This document shows, piece after piece, positions 59,344 to 64,000 of a DNA stretch of 64,000 bases; the first letter of the stretch is position 1, and each line of letters starts with the position of its first letter. The notes beneath the pieces were generated by a model. That model was not told the origin of the DNA, searched no databases, and saw only the letters and a list, made by a program, of their open reading frames with translations. Origin of the DNA: SZUA-545 sp050297855 (lineage in GTDB: Bacteria; Campylobacterota; Campylobacteria; Campylobacterales; SZUA-545). The stretch lies in the NCBI GenBank assembly GCA_050297855.1, contig JBNKTC010000021.1, forward strand, positions 1-64,000, in the 5' to 3' direction. Both the position numbers and the translations under genes were made by a program.

Positions 59344-61287
59344 GTGGAACTGATCAAAGAGCTGCAAAAAAGAGCTAAAAATGTCTCCGTACTCTATGTC
59401 GAAGATGACAAAGGGGTCCAGAAAGAGGTTCTGAACTTTCTAAATAAGATGTTCAATGCGGTGGATGTCGCCGATGACGGCGAAGCGGGACTTAAGCAGT
59501 TTCGCCAGAAGAAGCATGACATGGTAATCGCCGATATAAAGATGCCTAAGATGAACGGGATCGAGATGTCCCGTGCGATCAAAAAGAGTAAAAAAGATGC
59601 CGTGATCATCATCACTTCGGCCTATGATGATAAAAAGCTGCTGCTTAATGCGATCAAGGTGGATGTGGACAACTATATCCTCAAACCTTTCGATTATTCG
59701 ATGTTTATCGCCGTACTCTACAAGACGGTATCGGCGATCAAACTTAAAAAAGACCTTGACCGGCTGCATCGTCATCAGCAGGAGGTACTCGATTTCCAGG
59801 ATACCCTGATCTTTACGCTTTTGGGCAGCCGGGTCAGCTCGGCCAACCGCCGGTTCCTGGATTTTTTCGGTCTGGGGTCGGTAAAGGAGCTCAACGGGAA
59901 CCAGGCCGCACTTTCTGATTTCCTGATCAGGGAGGAGGGGTTCTACTATCCACCTGACCGCGACAAACCCTTTGAAGAGATGTCCAAGATGATCGGACGG
60001 GATTTCCGGGTCAAGCTCCTCGATACGAAAAACAACGAAAACCGTATTTTCTATGTCCGGACCGGCTACCTCGACAGCTTTGAAGAGGTGATACTCTCCA
60101 TGACCGATATCTCCAACCTCCACGATCAGGAGAAACGGGTCGAGATCAGTGAAAAAGACCGCTGTTTCTACGACCGTGACCGGCGGGATGCATTTGAGAA
60201 CCTTCTTCTTAAAGAGATCGACCGTTCGAAACATTACGGTATCTCCTTGAGCCTGATGGTGATCGAGGTGACGGGCGAGGTTACCGATGAGAACCAGCAC
60301 CGGATATTGCAGCGTGTCATCAAGGACAAGATATCCATCGTCGATTTTTTCAACCGTATGACGTCACGGGAGTATATCCTGGTCCTGGTCCATACCGATA
60401 TTTTCGCGGCGGTGAAGTTCGCCCGGATGCTGAACAACGTCTTTTTGGGCGAAGCGGGAGGAAGCGCCCGGGTCTGCTACGGGATCACGGAGCTTAAAAA
60501 GACCGATGATGAACGGATCATGATCGAACGGGCTGAGCACCTCAAAGAGAAGATCAAGACCCACGAAGAGGCCTTTATCAACACCGACCATGCCGTGGAC
60601 TACGATGCCAAAGCGGAGGCGGCCCATGATCGGCGGAGTATTATCAACTCCATGGGGTGGCTCAAGTCCAACAACCGCCAGTTTAAGAGTCTCTGCATCT
60701 ACCGCGGGCTCCAGGTGACCAATCAGACCTACGCGTTGGAGGTGGAGAAAGACGGAAGCGTCACCGTATCGGCCAACAAACATCAGCTGGCGGTCCTCCA
60801 GGAGAAGGATACGATGATGCTGGTCTCGGAAAACCTCTCCTACCCGGTGAAGGGGCGGGTGACGCGGATACTCCTGGACGAAAAGGCTGTGACCCTCGCG
60901 GCACTCACCTATGTGAAAGACAAGTCCATCGCCGACCGGAAGAACATCCGCGTCGATGTTGACGAGGTGATCCCGGTCCAGTTGCGCTTCGGACACAACG
61001 ATATCCCAGGCCGGATCGTGGATATGTCGATCAAGGCGGTCGGTATCGAACTGCCGCTGTTAAAAGAGCTGCGGCTCGGGCAGAAGGTGGAGCTTGACTG
61101 CAGTCTGAAAGTCAACAGCCATGATGAAGCGGTCCGTCTCAGCGGAGAGGTCTACAAGATCAACCAGGTGGGACGGAAATTCCATGTGGTGATCATCTAT
61201 ATGCTTGACCAGCAGCTGGAGGCGGTGGTGCATAAGTTTATCTCCAAGTACCAGTTGAAGATCGTCCAGGAGATGAACAGCCGCTAA
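59344..61287 (+). CDS. Response regulator with degenerate GGDEF and PilZ domains
   Basis: 647 aa from the GTG at 59344 after AAGGAGA; an upstream ATG would extend into the gap. Receiver domain about 10-130 (VADIKMPKMNG with phosphoacceptor Asp). A PAS-like segment about 145-270. A GGDEF-like fold about 275-400 has MTSREY where the active motif should be, so it is not a cyclase. A PilZ-like C-terminus (about 545-645) has RKNIR and DMSIKAVG, the second a departure from D/NxSxxG. It may bind c-di-GMP. Placed between two HD-GYP genes. Confidence 0.8.
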   Translation: MELIKELQKRAKNVSVLYVEDDKGVQKEVLNFLNKMFNAVDVADDGEAGLKQFRQKKHDMVIADIKMPKMNGIEMSRAIKKSKKDAVIIITSAYDDKKLLLNAIKVDVDNYILKPFDYSMFIAVLYKTVSAIKLKKDLDRLHRHQQEVLDFQDTLIFTLLGSRVSSANRRFLDFFGLGSVKELNGNQAALSDFLIREEGFYYPPDRDKPFEEMSKMIGRDFRVKLLDTKNNENRIFYVRTGYLDSFEEVILSMTDISNLHDQEKRVEISEKDRCFYDRDRRDAFENLLLKEIDRSKHYGISLSLMVIEVTGEVTDENQHRILQRVIKDKISIVDFFNRMTSREYILVLVHTDIFAAVKFARMLNNVFLGEAGGSARVCYGITELKKTDDERIMIERAEHLKEKIKTHEEAFINTDHAVDYDAKAEAAHDRRSIINSMGWLKSNNRQFKSLCIYRGLQVTNQTYALEVEKDGSVTVSANKHQLAVLQEKDTMMLVSENLSYPVKGRVTRILLDEKAVTLAALTYVKDKSIADRKNIRVDVDEVIPVQLRFGHNDIPGRIVDMSIKAVGIELPLLKELRLGQKVELDCSLKVNSHDEAVRLSGEVYKINQVGRKFHVVIIYMLDQQLEAVVHKFISKYQLKIVQEMNSR

Positions 61288-61404
61288 ATTTTCTTTACCC
61301 TTTCACTCGATAACCCCTCTTTATACCAAGAACACTCCAATGTCATAAATAATTCACTAAAACATAATAATGTATTAGGACATATTATAGATCAAGGAGC
61401 GGAT

Positions 61405-62658
61405 ATGGCATCTATTCCTTCTTCAGAGAAGAAAACTTCTGTTGAATCTATTCCTTCCAACACACTTCTCCCGGGTAGTGTTGTGGATTTTTCCATCTAC
61501 TATCGAAACAGAGATAAACAATACAAAAAACTTCTAAACCCAGGGGCTCGTTACCCGCTTAATTATAAGAAGCGACTTGAAGAAAAAGGCATCAAGCGCC
61601 TCTATATTCTCTATTCCGATAAGAGAAAATACCTTGACTACCTGCAGCGGATTCTGTCTGTCTCCACAAAAGAGGAGGATCTGCTATCGCAGGCGCTTAC
61701 CGAGATGAAGGAGATCAATGTAAAAAGCCTTAAGGCCGGTACTGCCGTCGAGTTCCCTCTCTATTACCGCAACAAGGCTAAGGAGGATAAGAAAGAGTCT
61801 ATAGAACAACTGCTGGCAAAGGGAAAAATCCTGGAGGTGTCTCACCTGAAGATGCTGGATGAGAAAAATATCAAACATCTCCTCATCCAGAAAGACGACC
61901 GGAAGTATTTTAGGGCATATGTGCAGCAGTATACACCGCCGTTTGTGTTGGAACCAGACCTGAGCCTTGAAGAAAAGTCGGATCGTATTTTTGGTCACGG
62001 TATGGAGATGATGGACTATCTTTCGAGTGATCCTCGTTCTGGTTGGGGGTATACCAGGGTCAAGGTCATCGTGGAGCATTTGGCCGATCTGATCCATTCT
62101 TATGAGAGGGCTTTTAAAACGCTCAATGATGCCGGAAATATGGATTATTCGCTGGGTGCCCACTCGCTTCATGTGGCACTTTTTTCCATCGGCTTCGGAT
62201 TGCATCTCGGGTTTAATCAAAACGATCTGTTTCGGATCGGGAACAGTGCAATTTTTCACGATATCGGAAAAAGTCAGATCGATAGTGATCTTATGGATAA
62301 AGCCTCTCTGGACCGGGAGGAGTTTGAACTCATCAAAAAGCATGCGAAATACGGCAGTTTTATCATGCGGTCCCATTTGGAAAGGGACAAGGAGGTCCTT
62401 GACGGTGTGCTCTCCCACCATGAACATTTTGACGGGTCGGGGTATCCCGGTAATCTAAAAGGCCGCGCAATACCCTTGTTTGCCCAGATCATCTCACTTT
62501 CAGATGTATATGATGCGCTTTTGAGAAAAAAACCCTATGGCGATACACATAGCGCTTTCGAAGCCTTGAACATTATGATGACGGAAATGGGGAACCAGTT
62601 TGACAAGAAATTACTGAAGGAGTTTATACGTTTTATGGGGCCGCAGTACCGGGATTAG
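61405..62658 (+). CDS. HD-GYP c-di-GMP phosphodiesterase, paralogue of the gene at 57903
   Basis: 417 aa after AAGGAGC. The HD-GYP domain shows AIFHDIGKSQID, LSHHEHFDGSGYPGN and SLSDVYDALLRKKPYG, all metal-binding residues present. The N-terminus again has two copies of the module: VVDFSIYYRNRDKQYKKLLNPG and VEFPLYYRNKAKEDKKE. It is more AT-rich than its paralogue, so the copies diverged some time ago. Its last 26 bases overlap the convergent metalloprotease gene. It probably acts with the PilZ protein upstream. Confidence 0.85.
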   Translation: MASIPSSEKKTSVESIPSNTLLPGSVVDFSIYYRNRDKQYKKLLNPGARYPLNYKKRLEEKGIKRLYILYSDKRKYLDYLQRILSVSTKEEDLLSQALTEMKEINVKSLKAGTAVEFPLYYRNKAKEDKKESIEQLLAKGKILEVSHLKMLDEKNIKHLLIQKDDRKYFRAYVQQYTPPFVLEPDLSLEEKSDRIFGHGMEMMDYLSSDPRSGWGYTRVKVIVEHLADLIHSYERAFKTLNDAGNMDYSLGAHSLHVALFSIGFGLHLGFNQNDLFRIGNSAIFHDIGKSQIDSDLMDKASLDREEFELIKKHAKYGSFIMRSHLERDKEVLDGVLSHHEHFDGSGYPGNLKGRAIPLFAQIISLSDVYDALLRKKPYGDTHSAFEALNIMMTEMGNQFDKKLLKEFIRFMGPQYRD

Positions 62659-63688
62659 CACACCATTCCGGGTTGTAGTAGATGGTCGCAGCCCCTTTTT
62701 GCATGGCAGGGTAGTACCCGCTACGGCATTTTTTCGGATCGAGTTTTTTGGCCCAGCTTTTAAAATGGAGCATCGGTACCGGAGTCATGATGCAACTGTC
62801 GGTCTCGAAGGTATGTCCGTAATGGAAAAGCAGGTGGCCTATCTCGTGGACCAGGTAGGTCCCGCTGAGCTTGGCCCCTTCGCTGACCCGGTAGTCGGCA
62901 TCCCGAAGACGTGTCAGCAGGGGTGCTTCTTCCATGAAGGGGAAGGTGCTCCAGAAGACAAACGCCCCCAGGGGGGAGCGGTTGTTGGTCGTGGTCCCGA
63001 CGGTGAGGCCCCCGCGCAGGGCCGAGTGGATATCCTGTCCGTAGTATTCGACACTGGCGATGAGTGAGTTGGTGATGACGATATCATAGGGAAGGGCTCC
63101 GTATCCCAATGCGTCCCAGTAGGTCCATTCGTTATAGGGCGAGCTGCCGATCACCGGTTTCCCGTCCCGGGCTTTAAGACCCTGCCAGTCGCCGATGCGC
63201 GCCAGGAGTGTCCGTGCCAGGATATCGGCAAAAGCCGGAAGCGAGTTGTCACTCAGCTCATCCGAAAGGTAGGGCGTCGCATAGGCGATCATGGAATCAA
63301 GCGGGGTACGCCGTTCGTTCAGGCCCCGGAGCATCGCTTTTTTGAGGCGTTGGAAATCACCCTGTTGGCTTTTAAAATCGTAGATCTCATCCGCCCTGGC
63401 CGCTTTGACCGCCGGTGTAAGATAGCCGAACAGCTCTTTGACCGTGATCTGCGGGGCGACCTGGAAGTTGATGCGTACACCCAGCTGTTTCCGGGCGGTC
63501 TCCCGTGCCTCGTTCAGCATTGTATGGAGGGTTCCCGGGCTTAGGGGCTGAAAGCGGGGGTTGTGGGCATAGACGACCCGCAGGGTGAGCGGCTCTTTAA
63601 ACACGGGGAGCGGGACCTCTTTCCACGGCTCCGCAAAGAGGGGGGAGAGTGTACCAAGAAGCATGAGCACACGGAAAAGGTATTGCAT
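62633..63688 (-). CDS. Secreted protein with HExxH zinc-protease motif
   Basis: 351 aa with a signal peptide (FRVLMLLGTLSPLFA). The motif YLVHEIGHLLFHYGH near residue 280 is an HExxH zinc site with a further H. The upstream region is helical and mentions no family I recognise. Four cysteines occur in the C-terminal 60 residues (SCIMTPVP, KKCRSGYY, EWCANPG), consistent with disulfides in an exported enzyme. It is unrelated to its c-di-GMP neighbours by sequence. Function: probable periplasmic or secreted peptidase; substrate unknown. Start chosen for the signal peptide. Confidence 0.65.
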   Translation of the reverse strand: MQYLFRVLMLLGTLSPLFAEPWKEVPLPVFKEPLTLRVVYAHNPRFQPLSPGTLHTMLNEARETARKQLGVRINFQVAPQITVKELFGYLTPAVKAARADEIYDFKSQQGDFQRLKKAMLRGLNERRTPLDSMIAYATPYLSDELSDNSLPAFADILARTLLARIGDWQGLKARDGKPVIGSSPYNEWTYWDALGYGALPYDIVITNSLIASVEYYGQDIHSALRGGLTVGTTTNNRSPLGAFVFWSTFPFMEEAPLLTRLRDADYRVSEGAKLSGTYLVHEIGHLLFHYGHTFETDSCIMTPVPMLHFKSWAKKLDPKKCRSGYYPAMQKGAATIYYNPEWCANPGTAAP

Positions 63689-63775
63689 AAAAAACCTCCG
63701 TTTTGACCATTATATTGATATTGTATTAAAAAGCGAGGCAGGGGCTTTCGGGTTTTGCCGTAAGCGGTAGCACTT

Positions 63776-64000
63776 CTAGAGCTTCAACCGGAAGTGCTCG
63801 AATTCGACCGTCTCGACAAACTTCTGCTTGATCTTTAGAAGGTGCGGCAACGCCGACCTGAATGCGGCAACGACTTTCGGGTCAAACTCCGTCCCGGCAT
63901 TCTCTTCGATATATTGTGCCGCTTTTTCGACGCTCCACGCCTCCTTGTAGGGACGCTCCGTGGTCAATGCGTCAAAGACGTCCGCAACGGCGGCGATCCG
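63776..64000 (-). CDS. C-terminal end of a third HD-GYP protein (partial)
   Basis: The last 74 residues of a gene that continues beyond the window. It reads RIAAVADVFDALTTERPYKEAW, the end of an HD-GYP domain, then a helix EKAAQYIEENAGTEFDPKVV and a C-terminal tail. This resembles HD-GYP response regulators. The N-terminal domains are outside the window. Confidence 0.8.
   Translation of the reverse strand, partial: RIAAVADVFDALTTERPYKEAWSVEKAAQYIEENAGTEFDPKVVAAFRSALPHLLKIKQKFVETVEFEHFRLKL

Noticed and set aside
1..64000. CRISPR arrays, tRNA and rRNA genes, insertion sequences
   Set aside because: No regularly spaced repeats, no tRNA-like cloverleaf and no transposase were seen when reading both strands. 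A covariance search could still find something weak.

Overview
The window looks like the chromosome of a GC-rich member of the Campylobacterota (Epsilonproteobacteria). The evidence is gene content: a hydABCDE uptake-hydrogenase operon of the Wolinella/Helicobacter type, a hyp maturation cluster, a second cytoplasmic [NiFe]-hydrogenase, RimK-type histidine kinases with an HQ(W/L)(R/K)QP phospho-acceptor box, and many c-di-GMP proteins. The genus cannot be fixed from sequence alone. No rRNA, tRNA, CRISPR array or intact insertion sequence was recognised.

Region by region. 1-1260: an AT-rich accessory tip with an integron-like attC site, a cassette carrying a small ORF and a DUF1353 gene, and a broken copy of the 5' end of a pentapeptide-repeat gene. 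1335-3926: CPBP protease, serine hydrolase and the intact pentapeptide-repeat gene. 3923-8836: a TetR repressor facing a LolA-like/outer-membrane barrel/MMPL-RND export operon across a perfect 17-bp-arm palindrome. 8911-18871: yebC, a GGDEF-EAL protein, a fatty acid desaturase whose ribosome binding site lies in a strong hairpin, a binding protein paired with a GGDEF sensor, and a soluble PAS-GAF histidine kinase. 19052-24940: AT-richer lipoprotein region, including a DUF4382/transglutaminase-like gene broken by one stop and one frameshift, and two tandem-duplicated lipoproteins. 25282-32041: O6-alkylguanine repair protein, MltB-like transglycosylase, DUF4105/Lnb_N protein, small lipoproteins, and a binding protein with a histidine kinase.

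32446-48293 is the hydrogen metabolism island, all on the minus strand. In transcription order: tetR - small subunit - large subunit of a cytoplasmic hydrogenase; hydA-hydB-hydC-hydD-hydE-hypF; nickel transporter; hypB-hypC-hypD-hypE-hypA and an AT-rich unknown gene. Nickel is imported, HypA/B deliver it, HypC/D/E/F build the Fe(CN)2CO centre, HydD trims HydB, and HydABC passes electrons from H2 to the quinone pool. The second large subunit stops exactly after its last metal-binding motif, as in H2-sensing hydrogenases. It is cotranscribed with a TetR regulator, and a shared palindrome TGAAT-N4-ATTCA lies at the presumed start of transcription of hydA and of the nickel transporter. This suggests a TetR-based hydrogen-responsive circuit and is the most interesting hypothesis in the window.

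48441-64000: a retropepsin-like/RimK fusion with an AstE-like hydrolase; a TonB receptor - YfiR-like - histidine kinase operon; an OmpR-type regulator; an apparently free-standing structured RNA with its own promoter and terminator; then a c-di-GMP block of two paralogous HD-GYP proteins around a REC-degenerate GGDEF-PilZ protein, a secreted HExxH protein and the end of a third HD-GYP gene.
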